A DNA stretch of 64,000 nt from Nostoc sp. ATCC 53789 (GTDB lineage: Bacteria; Cyanobacteriota; Cyanobacteriia; Cyanobacteriales; Nostocaceae), in contig NZ_CP046703.1 of assembly GCF_009873495.1 (NCBI RefSeq), positions 5,608,501 to 5,672,500 of the forward strand, read 5' to 3'. How positions within the stretch are numbered: position 1 is the first letter of the stretch; every line of letters begins with the position of its first letter. Positions 49,000 to 57,897 of this stretch are shown here, piece by piece. The notes beneath the pieces are model-generated. The model was not told where the DNA came from. It saw nothing but the letters and a program-made list of their open reading frames with translations, and did not search any database. Position numbers and translations under genes: made by a program.

Positions 49000-50988
49000 A
49001 TGCTAGAACAAGGCACTATCAGTATTCATACTGATAATATTTTCCCGATCATTAAGAAGTCGCTCTACTCAGATCATCAAATTTTCTTGCGGGAACTCGT
49101 ATCCAACGCTGTAGACGCTATCCAAAAGCTGAAAATGGTATCCCGCGCTGGAGATTACGCTGGAGATATCGGCGAACCAGAAATTGAAATTGCCATTGAC
49201 AAAGATAACAAAACCCTATCCATCTCCGATAACGGTATCGGGATGACCGCAGATGAAGTTAAGAAATATATCAATCAGGTTGCCTTCTCTAGCGCTGAAG
49301 AATTTATTCATAAATATGAAGGCAAATCAGATCAACCCATAATTGGGCACTTCGGTCTTGGTTTCTACTCTTCATTCATGGTGGCGCAAAAGGTAGAAAT
49401 TGATACTCTATCTTATCAAGAAGGAGCGCAGGCGGTTCACTGGACTTGCGATGGTTCCCCAGCTTTCACCCTAGAAGATTCGTCCCGGACAACTCGTGGT
49501 ACTACTATTACTCTCAGCCTCCAAGGAGAAGAAGAGGAATTTTTAGAGTCTGCACGAATTAAGAATCTTGTCAAGACCTACTGCGACTTTTTACCAGTAC
49601 CAATAAAACTAGAAGGTGAGGTATTAAATAAGCAAAAAGCACCGTGGCGAGAGTCTCCAAGTAATCTGAGTCAAGAAGAGTATTTAGAGTTTTACCGCTA
49701 CCTGTATCCTTTTCAGGAAGAACCTCTGTTGTGGGTGCATTTAAATACAGACTATCCCTTTATCATCAACGGGATTTTGTATTTCCCCAAAATGAGGCCG
49801 GATGTAGATGTTACGAAAGGTCAGATCAAGCTATTTTGCAATCAAGTTTTTGTTAGTGACAACTGCGAAGAAATTATTCCGCAATTTTTGATGCCGATGC
49901 GGGGTGTGATTGATAGCACTGATATTCCCCTGAACGTATCGCGTAGTGCCTTGCAAGGCGATCGCACCGTGAAGCGAATTGGTGACTACATTGCCAAAAA
50001 AGTAGGCGATCGCCTCAAAGAACTTTTCCGCGATAATCGTGAACAATACATTAGTGCTTGGAAAGACCTCGGAACCTTTGTAAAATTCGGCGTTCTCAAC
50101 GACGATAAATTCAAAAAACAAATCGAAGATATCATCGTTTTCCGCACCACCGCCAAGTTGACAGAAAAAGTTGCGGCTGAAACTCCAGTAGTTGAAGTCC
50201 AGTCTTCAGACGGGGATGCTTGGCAAGATGTGACTCCTTCACCCAGCGCTGAAAACTCAACACCCACCGCACCTTACACCACACTCAAAGAATATCTAGA
50301 ACGCAACAAAGAACGCAACGAAAACCGAGTTTTCTACAGCACCGATGAAACAACCCAAGCTACATACATAGAACTGCACAAAAATCAAGGTTTGGAAGTC
50401 CTGTTTATGGACTCCTTCATTGACACCCACTTTATCAACTTCCTAGAGCGGGAATATCAGGATGTCAAGTTTACACGGGTAGACTCAGATTTAGATAATA
50501 CTCTGCTGGAACAAGATAAAGATAAGGAAATTGTCGATCCCAAGACGAACAAAACCCGCAGTGAGACGATTAAAGAGTTATTTGAGAAATCTCTCAACAA
50601 ACCCAAACTCAACATCCGTACCGAAGCGTTGAAATCAGACGATCCTCAAGGTACACCACCTGCGATCGTTCTTTTACCAGAGATTCTGCGCCGCCTGCGA
50701 GAAATGAACGCCATGATGCAGCAGGGAACAGCAGAGTTTCCTGAAGATCACATTTTGCTGGTGAATACTGCTCACCCGCTAATTCAAAATCTGGCAAATC
50801 TGAACCAAGGTACTATTATCCAAGGTGACGGTCAATCGTCTACAGATCAGTTAGTGAACCTGATTTGTCAACACGTTTACGATTTAGCGCTGATGTCTCA
50901 AAAAGGATTTGACGCTGAAGGAATGAAATCTTTCGTCGAGCGATCGAATGAGGTACTCACCAAGCTGACTGAACAAGCTAGTAAATAG
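49000..50988 (+). CDS. htpG: Molecular chaperone HtpG (Hsp90)
   Basis: A 662-aa cytosolic Hsp90. The GHKL ATPase domain has LRELVSNAVDAIQKLK, ISDNGIGMTADEVKKYI, GHFGLGFYSSFMVAQKVEI and TTITLSL. The middle domain has RPDVDVTKGQIKLFCNQVFVSDN, PLNVSRSALQGD and the C-terminal dimerisation part follows. Length is typical of cyanobacterial HtpG. The start ATG is at 49000. It is co-directional with rpmB but separated by 263 bp of repeats. Confidence 0.97.
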   Translation: MLEQGTISIHTDNIFPIIKKSLYSDHQIFLRELVSNAVDAIQKLKMVSRAGDYAGDIGEPEIEIAIDKDNKTLSISDNGIGMTADEVKKYINQVAFSSAEEFIHKYEGKSDQPIIGHFGLGFYSSFMVAQKVEIDTLSYQEGAQAVHWTCDGSPAFTLEDSSRTTRGTTITLSLQGEEEEFLESARIKNLVKTYCDFLPVPIKLEGEVLNKQKAPWRESPSNLSQEEYLEFYRYLYPFQEEPLLWVHLNTDYPFIINGILYFPKMRPDVDVTKGQIKLFCNQVFVSDNCEEIIPQFLMPMRGVIDSTDIPLNVSRSALQGDRTVKRIGDYIAKKVGDRLKELFRDNREQYISAWKDLGTFVKFGVLNDDKFKKQIEDIIVFRTTAKLTEKVAAETPVVEVQSSDGDAWQDVTPSPSAENSTPTAPYTTLKEYLERNKERNENRVFYSTDETTQATYIELHKNQGLEVLFMDSFIDTHFINFLEREYQDVKFTRVDSDLDNTLLEQDKDKEIVDPKTNKTRSETIKELFEKSLNKPKLNIRTEALKSDDPQGTPPAIVLLPEILRRLREMNAMMQQGTAEFPEDHILLVNTAHPLIQNLANLNQGTIIQGDGQSSTDQLVNLICQHVYDLALMSQKGFDAEGMKSFVERSNEVLTKLTEQASK

Positions 50989-50994
50989 TTGGGA

Positions 50995-51190
50995 ATTGGG
51001 AATTGGGAATGGGGAACTTGTACTGAGCGAAGCCGAAGTATTGGGTATGAAGACGAGACAAGGGAGATCAGGAAGAGGGGGGAGACTTACTTGTTCAATA
51101 ATTCCCCCTTGTCCCCCTGCTCCCCTGCTCCCCTGCTCCCCCTGCTCCCCTTCCCCTTCCCCCTCATCTCCCCCACTCCCTTTTCCACTT
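50995..51190. repeat. Repeat-rich spacer after htpG
   Basis: Starts with GGGAATTGGGAATTGGG heptamers, then CTTGTACTGAGCGAAGCCGA, then a (CCCCTGCT)n tract at about 51115-51160. All are intergenic repeat words seen elsewhere in the window; open frames here are artefacts of the repeats. Confidence 0.8.
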
Positions 51191-51251
51191 CTGTTGTCTA
51201 AGACATAGAATGGAAAGGCTGTATTAAAATAACAATCTGGAGATACTTGCT

Positions 51252-51488
51252 ATGTCTCGTCGCTGTGAACTAACTGGTAAGAAGGCAAATAACGCCTTTG
51301 CTGTTTCTCACTCCCACCGTCGTACAAAACGCCTTCAGCACGCCAATCTGCAAAGCAAGCGTGTTTGGTGGGCTGGCGGAAATCGCTGGGTCAAATTAAA
51401 GCTGTCCACCAAAGCAATTAAAACCCTAGAAGTTAAAGGGTTAGAAGCAATGGCGAAAGAAGCTGGTATTAACCTCAATCATTACTAA
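51252..51488 (+). CDS. rpmB: 50S ribosomal protein L28
   Basis: A 78-aa large-subunit ribosomal protein. [40 protein letters not shown] and [20 protein letters not shown] are standard L28 sequence. It lacks the bacterial zinc Cys set apart from the single N-terminal Cys, as usual in cyanobacteria. GGAG lies eleven bases before the ATG. Single gene with its own promoter, probably near the TAGAAT at about 51207. Confidence 0.97.
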   Translation: MSRRCELTGKKANNAFAVSHSHRRTKRLQHANLQSKRVWWAGGNRWVKLKLSTKAIKTLEVKGLEAMAKEAGINLNHY

Positions 51489-51666
51489 GTAATCTGGTAT
51501 TTGATAACCTGAGACTATGTACGGGAGACAGGATAAGCGGCTTTGCCGCTATTCATCCTGGTTCCCTACCAAAATAGAACTGAAATTAGACGGCTCATTA
51601 CCCAAAATTAATTCTGAATTACGAATTACGTTAGCGTAGCCTATTACGAATTACGAATTATCCCTG

Positions 51667-52308
51667 TTATATCTGCTTTTGTACCCAAAGACGAAAAGCT
51701 TTGAATGTTGCATTTCTGCCTTCGGTTATAGTTTGCTCAAGATATTGAGTAATCGCTTCACCTAATTTAAACTGAGGAAAATTTAGGCTTTGCTGAGACT
51801 CTACATAATGACCATCTTGCAGAACATTAATTTGGAGCTTTCCTTTGTTAAAACGCCAAAGCTCAGGTACTTTTAAAGCTTCATAAATATTAGGATGAGT
51901 GCGAGAAGTAATGTCAACTTCTATAGCTAAATCTGGAGGGGGGTCTACTGTTAAATCTAGACGCTTCTTTCCACGAATTTTAGATTCATTTTTTATATAG
52001 AAACACTGGTCAGGTTCTATACCTTGAGCCATTACTTGGTTTTTGAAAGTTGTAGAACCAAGACTGATGAACTCAGTATTTAGCTCTTCCAGAAGCGCTT
52101 TGACTAAATCGCCAATAATTTCTTTATCATATTCATGTTCTGGCAGTGGTGCCATAATCTCCAGTATTCCCCTGTCATAAGCAATTCGTGCTACACGGTG
52201 TTCCCCTAAATCCTCTAGAATTGTTTCCAATTCTTGCCAGGTTACATCTCGCAGTAACACTCTTTGTCCTGGTGGAACATGGATGCGCTTTAATTCCAAC
52301 AACATCAT
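51667..52308 (-). CDS. Uma2 family (DUF820) putative nuclease
   Basis: About 213 aa. The PD-(D/E)XK-like core is visible: RVARIAYDRGILEIMAPLPEHE, GIEPDQCFYIKN, DLAIEVDITSRTHPN and VPELWRFNKGKLQINVL. These proteins are abundant in cyanobacteria and have no clear role. I chose ATG 52308, with GGAG just upstream; a GTG at 52314 is the longer option. It faces the long gene-free stretch to its right. A broken member of the same family lies at 5219. Confidence 0.9.
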   Translation of the reverse strand: MMLLELKRIHVPPGQRVLLRDVTWQELETILEDLGEHRVARIAYDRGILEIMAPLPEHEYDKEIIGDLVKALLEELNTEFISLGSTTFKNQVMAQGIEPDQCFYIKNESKIRGKKRLDLTVDPPPDLAIEVDITSRTHPNIYEALKVPELWRFNKGKLQINVLQDGHYVESQQSLNFPQFKLGEAITQYLEQTITEGRNATFKAFRLWVQKQI

Positions 52309-53774
52309 CTTCACTCCCAGTAGCTTATATCTAAATTTAGCTTACCTAATTCATTGCGACAATTTTTGCTTGTATCGAATTGTCGAATGCCTACACGCCG
52401 CAGCTTGTTGTCGGATATCACCTAACTCCTCATAGAAATGTCAGCAGGGGAGCATGGTTTAAAGAAAAAACCTCTGGGGACTCCAGAGGTTTTAGTTCCT
52501 GATTTAGTTTCTATTGGTTACTACAATTTGTCCTCAGTCATTTCCAGATAGAGAAGGAAATTATTTGATTTGAAAGAAATTAAGGGTAAGCACACTCTTT
52601 AGAAGTGTCTAAATATACTAAGCCAAAAACTAATGAATGACCTTGCAAAAATATTTCTTGAACCAAAGGAAACTGTCAACTTTTTCAAAAATTTAGTAAA
52701 ACCTGTCTTTAGCTAGAGCAAATTAGTCGTAAATACGTCTATAAATGCTTTTTTGCCAAACTAGAATATTTTCATACTATAGATAGATATATATATCATA
52801 TATATGGCAGATAGTAAGGGATGTAGTTTTCCTACTATGGACAGATGTAGACTTAATATAAACTCATAAAAATCCTGTATTTTTTAGCAGACAATAAGTT
52901 AGGTATCTTGCCATTTGTTCCGATAATAAATTTTAAATGAGCAATTATTATTAAAGCGGAAACTCTATGTTAAACTCTTACTTTTTTTATTCCGATGATT
53001 TGTAATATTTTAGTGAAAATATTATCAAGTTTTGGTAAATATTTTTTATTTTTTGTGAAAGCTATTGACTAGATGTAGGATTATCCTTAAATAAGTAATA
53101 GTGGATTAAGATAAAGATTGGGTAACTGTCACTTCAGCGTTGCAATTTTCTTCGAATTAGGTTCAAATTTAGGACTATCTACTGATGAGAAAGCCACTAG
53201 TTTTAGATAGTCTAAGAAGTAGATTATTATTCATACCTGACCTTGAATGTTTTTCGCTTCCCATTAACGTAACAAGATCCAATTTTTCGTTGGTAATCAA
53301 AACTTAACCTACTTAAATATTAGTAGGTTAATCTATAAACCGTATTGTAAAACTCAGTAAAATCATCAATATAAGGGCTACCCGAAGCCTTGAAAGTGTT
53401 TACCTATTACCATCAACTAGGGGTAATGGTCTTAACCAATACCATTATTGCACCGGGCTTCAGGAAAATCTGTCAAATTTTAGCGGCTAACAAGTGATTG
53501 GTTTAATTGTTTGAAGTATTTTTATTCCAAGTGAAGACCATTAACGTCCAATTTTAATTTATTAAAACCTGAATCAAGACAGTAATATCGCTCCTAAATC
53601 ATCAGAATATTAGGGGTATATATACCTGTCGCTATTTGCACACCGCGTCAATATTTAATTAACCTCCTAGGCTCAATTAATTTGCAGTTGTAAATCTTGG
53701 TATCTCAGGATTAAAAACAGTTGCGAAAGACACATTTGCCCACATTTTATACTTGGTAGAAACTGATAAAAATT
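52309..53774. other. 1.46-kb gene-free AT-rich region
   Basis: No supportable CDS. It holds a terminator-like hairpin (52467-52493), an ATATATAT tract (about 52785-52806), a possible RNA fold at 53384-53461 and a palindromic GGGGTATATATACCTG near 53605. Its length before a regulator gene suggests a long leader, an unannotated RNA or a decayed gene. Confidence 0.5.
52467..52493. terminator. Terminator-like hairpin
   Basis: Perfect 11-bp stem AAAACCTCTGG / CCAGAGGTTTT with a 5-base loop. On the minus strand it is followed by TTTTTTCTTT, a better tail than on the plus strand. No known gene reads into it, hinting at an unannotated minus-strand RNA from the 52.5-53.7 kb region. Confidence 0.6.
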
Positions 53775-54374
53775 ATGTCAGAAAATTTCAGTCAAGAGAA
53801 AGCTTTTGAATGCTATGACATGCACGAGAGCAAGTTCTTAACACCTTTCCAACGGAAGGCACTGCTGAAAAACCTGCAAGCTAATTTACAACCAGAATAT
53901 CGTCGGCGGATTGAAATTATGTTACTTGCTGATAAAGGTAAATCTCAAAGCCAAATCTGTGAAATCTTAAGTTGTTCCCAAGAAATGGCACGGTACTGGA
54001 TTGGTGTAGCAGAAGCAGGTTTAGCACATAAATGGAATGAGCGACCGATAGGTAGACCAAAAACTGTTAACGATCAATATATTGAACGCTTGAAAGAATT
54101 GGTAAGTAATAGTCCGCGTGAATATGGTTACGCATTTAGCTGCTGGACAGCACAATGGTTAAGTAAACACTTAGCAAATGAATTTGGCATTGCAATTACC
54201 GATCGCCATGTTAATCGGCTGCTAAAAAAAATGGGACTTTCTACTAAGCGCAAAAATTCTTGTCCACAAGAAACTGACAAAAATAAAGATGCTGGCATTA
54301 CAATCTGTGACTTGCAATCTAACTCTGAACCTAGTTTGCATTGGTCATTTAATCTAATTCAGACCAATAACTAA
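53775..54374 (+). CDS. Helix-turn-helix protein, IS630-transposase-derived DNA-binding domain
   Basis: A 199-aa protein. Residues ~40-155 match the N-terminal DNA-binding region of IS630-type transposases: RRIEIMLLADKGKSQSQICEIL (first HTH), NERPIGRPKTVNDQYIERLKEL, and REYGYAFSCWTAQWLSKHLANEF with DRHVNRLLKKMGLS (second HTH). The catalytic DDE domain is absent, and the ORF ends cleanly after a short polar tail. It begins the co-directional secretion cluster, 21 bp before the exporter. I infer a domesticated regulator of the cluster; a truncated transposase fragment is the alternative, but the tight operon spacing argues against it. Confidence 0.85.
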   Translation: MSENFSQEKAFECYDMHESKFLTPFQRKALLKNLQANLQPEYRRRIEIMLLADKGKSQSQICEILSCSQEMARYWIGVAEAGLAHKWNERPIGRPKTVNDQYIERLKELVSNSPREYGYAFSCWTAQWLSKHLANEFGIAITDRHVNRLLKKMGLSTKRKNSCPQETDKNKDAGITICDLQSNSEPSLHWSFNLIQTNN

Positions 54375-54395
54375 TACTGTTTTGGAGGTTAGAAA

Positions 54396-57300
54396 ATGCC
54401 ATCAGCGTTTTCCCAGCAATATTTAGCTGAACAAATTACCCAAGTCTTGGGTAAGTCGCTGTCAAAGGAAGAACTTGATACGTGTCTTGGAGGGCTGAAG
54501 ATTGTCGAACCACAAGTAGCAAAGCAGTTTTGGCAAGCAACTACAACTGACACAGGAATTTATATTGTCCTGGGTGGTAAAGTCAGGCTGCTGGATAGCT
54601 CTAACAATTTAATTACTACTCTCTTTTCTGGATCGTCATTTGGCGAGTTGACTTTATTTCCAGAAAAGGAATTTAGTCCTTATGTTGCTAGAGCTTCGGC
54701 AAATTTAAAGCTTTGTTATATCAACCAAGAGACTTTACAAGAGGTAATTCGGACATCGCTTAGTGTCCGCGATCGCCTTTTAAGACGCGCAGAGGTCTGG
54801 GATTTGCTGCTGTTATGTTGTTACAACTCCTTAATTGGGCATAATGGCACCGTTGAGGAGACGTTTAAAGCGCTATCTCTATTTGAGCGACACAATCTAG
54901 AAAGTGGTTCTTTAAGTGCCAATCTCACTAAAGATATCAAGCTTTGGTTGCTGCATCGGGGCGAACTGCTAGATTCTCATGGGCGAAGATTGACACCTGG
55001 AAACATCTACCTGAATCCCAAAGAGGGAAGTTTGCAGGTAGCACAATCAGCGATCGCTTACAGTTTGAGTAATGCGGATTGGCAAACAGCCCTACAACAC
55101 TGGCCGCAATTAGCAGAGTTGATAGATTCCCAAGAGCCTCAAACTGTCCTGGAGAGTGGAGATTTGGGGCTGGGGACTAGGAAAGACTTTTCCCAATCCC
55201 CACAATCCCCAATTCCTAGCATTGAGCCAAAACAAAAGCAAAAAAGACAACGGCCGTACTTTCCTAGCCCAAAGGTAAGGGCTGGGCATTGGTTGGGACG
55301 CTTGACTAAACGGTATCCGTTTTTTGAACAACAAAGCGCTTCTGACTGTGGAGCATCTTGTCTAGTGATGATTAGTCGCTATTGGGGTAAGCGCTTTAAT
55401 GTTAACCGCATCCGAGATTTAACTAACGTTAGCCGTAGTGGGGCATCAATGCGGGGTTTGACAGCAGCCGCAGAAAGTATCGGCTTTGCTAGCCGTCCGG
55501 TGAAAGCTAGCTTCGATAAACTAGCCCAACAACCCCTACCTGCGATCGCTCACTGGGAAGGTAAGCACTATGTTGTCGTCTATGAAGTCAATAAAAAACG
55601 GGTAATTATTGGCGACCCCGCCATCGGTCAACGTACCCTTACTGCTAGCGAATTTAAAGCCGGTTGGACTGGTTACGCCCTGTTATTACAACCCACAGAC
55701 TTACTCAAAGAAACCCAAGAAGCGACTACAGCATTTTGGCAATTTTTTGATTTAGTCAAACCTCACTCGCAAGTACTGCTAGAAGTGTTTATCGCTTCGG
55801 TGTTGATTCAGGTGTTTGGACTAGTTACACCTCTATTTACCCAGCTACTGTTAGACCGAGTAATTGTCCAGGGAAGTACCCTAACTTTAAACGCCGTTGG
55901 TTTAGGCTTACTAATTTTTGGTTTTTTCCGCGTTGCTCTGAATGGACTGCGGCAATATCTACTAGATCACACAGCCAATCGTCTGTCACTAACACTGCTG
56001 GTAGGTTTTATTAAGCATACCTTTCGCTTGCCCCTAGCTTTTTTTGAGTCGCGGTACGTTGGCGATATTGTCTCTCGCGTCCAAGAAAACCAAAAAATTC
56101 AGCGCTTTCTAACTGGAGAAGCACTGTCTATTGGTTTGGATTTGATGACAGTATTTGTCTATGTGGCATTGATGTTTTGGTATAGCTGGCAAATGGCATT
56201 GTTCAGTTTAGCGATCGTCCCGCCTTTTGTATTATTGGCGCTGGTCGCTACACCTTTTTTGCGCCGCATTAGCCGCGAAGTTTTTAATGCTTCAGCTAAA
56301 GAGAACAGTTATTTGATTCAATCCCTCACGGGTATTCGCTCAGTTCGCTCAATGGCAATTGAGCAAACAGTCCGATGGCATTGGGAAGAACTGCTGAATA
56401 ATGTCATTAAAAAGACCTTTAGCGGCCAGGTAATTAGTAACCAACTACAAATTTTCAGTTCTAGTATCGAATCACTAGTTACTACAGGATTACTCTGGTT
56501 TGGTGCATGGCAGGTAATTCAAAATCAACTAACCATTGGACAATTAATTGCCTTCAATATGTTGTTAGGAAACGTTATTCGACCTTTCCAACGACTCGTT
56601 GTCCTGTGGAATCAGTTGCAAGAAGTGATCATTTCCACTGAGCGAATTAATGATGTTTTAGAAGCAGAGCCAGAAGAAGATTTACAATTTCAACCACGTC
56701 AGACTTTAAGTAGTTTACGCGGTCATATTGTATTTGAAAATGTGACTTTTCGTTATCATCCAGAAAGTGATATTAACGTGTTAGAAAACCTCAGTTTTGA
56801 AATCAAACCTGAGCAAACTATAGCAGTTGTAGGTCGTAGTGGTTCTGGAAAAACAACCCTCTCCAAACTGATTTTAGGGCTATATCTGCCGACGGATGGC
56901 AAAATTTTGATTGATGGTCAAGATGTGACTAATATTTCTCTGCGATCGCTCCGCTCCCAAATCGGCGTTGTAGACCAAGATACCTTTTTGTTTGGCGGTA
57001 CGATTCAGGAGAATATCAGTATTGCTCATCCAGAAGTTTCGCAAGAAGAAATTATTGAAGCGGCGCGGCTAGCAGGAGCAGATGAGTTTATTAAGCTAAT
57101 GCCAATGGGCTACGAAACCCAAATTGGTGAAGGTGGGGGTATGTTATCCGGTGGACAACGCCAACGCCTAGCGATCGCTCGTGCTTTGTTAGGAAACCCC
57201 TGCTTCTTGATATTCGATGAAGCAACCAGTCACTTAGACGCTGAATCTGAGCGGATTATTCAGCACAACCTGACAAAAATTCTTCAAGGACGCACAAGTT

Positions 57301-57458
57301 TAATTATTGCTCATCGTCTCTCTACAGTGCGTAATGCTGACTTAATTTTGGTTTTAGATCGGGGCATTTTGGTCGAAAGCGGCACTCATGAGCAATTAAT
57401 CGCTAAAAAAGGACATTATTTTTATCTCAATCAGCAACAACTAGCGCAAACAGGTTGA
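54396..57458 (+). CDS. Peptidase-containing ABC exporter: CNB, C39, ABC-TM and ATPase domains
   Basis: A 1020-aa exporter predicted to cleave and secrete a leader-bearing peptide. Residues ~50-150 resemble a cyclic-nucleotide-binding fold (IYIVLGGKVRLLD, SSFGELTLFP). Residues ~310-440 are a C39 peptidase with catalytic Cys in SASDCGASCLVM, His in GKHYVVVYE and Asp in GDPAIG. Five to six membrane segments follow (about 460-710). The ATPase has GRSGSGKTTLSKLI, LSGGQRQRLAIARALL and LIFDEATSHLDAES. GGAGG is nine bases upstream of ATG 54396. A roughly 20-residue repeat-derived insert lies before the peptidase (DNA 55157-55220). It may be HetC-like, but orthology is not shown. Confidence 0.94.
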   Translation: MPSAFSQQYLAEQITQVLGKSLSKEELDTCLGGLKIVEPQVAKQFWQATTTDTGIYIVLGGKVRLLDSSNNLITTLFSGSSFGELTLFPEKEFSPYVARASANLKLCYINQETLQEVIRTSLSVRDRLLRRAEVWDLLLLCCYNSLIGHNGTVEETFKALSLFERHNLESGSLSANLTKDIKLWLLHRGELLDSHGRRLTPGNIYLNPKEGSLQVAQSAIAYSLSNADWQTALQHWPQLAELIDSQEPQTVLESGDLGLGTRKDFSQSPQSPIPSIEPKQKQKRQRPYFPSPKVRAGHWLGRLTKRYPFFEQQSASDCGASCLVMISRYWGKRFNVNRIRDLTNVSRSGASMRGLTAAAESIGFASRPVKASFDKLAQQPLPAIAHWEGKHYVVVYEVNKKRVIIGDPAIGQRTLTASEFKAGWTGYALLLQPTDLLKETQEATTAFWQFFDLVKPHSQVLLEVFIASVLIQVFGLVTPLFTQLLLDRVIVQGSTLTLNAVGLGLLIFGFFRVALNGLRQYLLDHTANRLSLTLLVGFIKHTFRLPLAFFESRYVGDIVSRVQENQKIQRFLTGEALSIGLDLMTVFVYVALMFWYSWQMALFSLAIVPPFVLLALVATPFLRRISREVFNASAKENSYLIQSLTGIRSVRSMAIEQTVRWHWEELLNNVIKKTFSGQVISNQLQIFSSSIESLVTTGLLWFGAWQVIQNQLTIGQLIAFNMLLGNVIRPFQRLVVLWNQLQEVIISTERINDVLEAEPEEDLQFQPRQTLSSLRGHIVFENVTFRYHPESDINVLENLSFEIKPEQTIAVVGRSGSGKTTLSKLILGLYLPTDGKILIDGQDVTNISLRSLRSQIGVVDQDTFLFGGTIQENISIAHPEVSQEEIIEAARLAGADEFIKLMPMGYETQIGEGGGMLSGGQRQRLAIARALLGNPCFLIFDEATSHLDAESERIIQHNLTKILQGRTSLIIAHRLSTVRNADLILVLDRGILVESGTHEQLIAKKGHYFYLNQQQLAQTG
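55157..55220 (+). repeat. Intergenic-type repeat inside the exporter gene
   Basis: GGGGCTGGGGACTAGG and CCCAATCCCCACAATCCCC words, like those between genes at 42146-42225. They encode a low-complexity linker between the CNB and C39 domains. Confidence 0.7.
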
Positions 57459-57499
57459 AAGGGACTCAGAAATAGGGGATGAAGGAAATTAGATATTCG

Positions 57500-57835
57500 T
57501 TCATCCACCTTTGAACTGGATTCATCCACCTCAAATACTCGTTCATCCACCTTTGAACTGGATTCATCCACCTCAAATACTCGTTCATCCACCTTTGAAC
57601 TGGATTCATCCACCTTTGAACTGGATTCATCCACCTTGGAACTGGATTCATCTACCTCAGATACTCGTTCATCCACCTTTGAACTGGATTCATCCACCTC
57701 AGATACTCATTCATCCACCTTTGAACTGGATTCATCTACCTCAGATACTCATTTATCCACCTTTGAACTGGATTCATCTACCCCAAATACTCATTTATCC
57801 ACCTTTGAACTGGATTCATCTACCCCAAATACTCA
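57500..57835. repeat. 21-bp-unit tandem repeat between exporter and HlyD genes
   Basis: Sixteen 21-bp units, mostly alternating between ttcatccacctttgaactgg(a) and ttcatccacctcaaatactc(g). Because 21 is a multiple of three, frames are open on both strands (minus-strand heptad VDESSSK/VDERVFE; plus-strand IHPPLNW). It fills nearly the whole 439-bp space in the operon. No ribosome site supports translation. Confidence 0.88.
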
Positions 57836-57897
57836 AAATCTCCAATCTAGCCCTAATTACAAATTAGCCTGTCCCTAATCCCCAACGTCCAATTCTT

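Noticed and set aside
52633-52716. 27-codon plus-strand ORF (MNDLAKIFLEPKETVNFF...), a possible peptide substrate of the exporter
   Set aside because: No Shine-Dalgarno and no double-Gly or known leader motif; length is compatible with chance.
57500-57835. Alternating repeats resembling a CRISPR array
   Set aside because: Units are contiguous 21-mers without unique spacers, and no cas genes are near.
57466-57878. Several overlapping open frames on both strands (60-118 codons) in the 57.5-kb repeat
   Set aside because: They exist because the repeat period is a multiple of three and the units lack stops; no ribosome site or non-repeat conserved sequence supports a protein.
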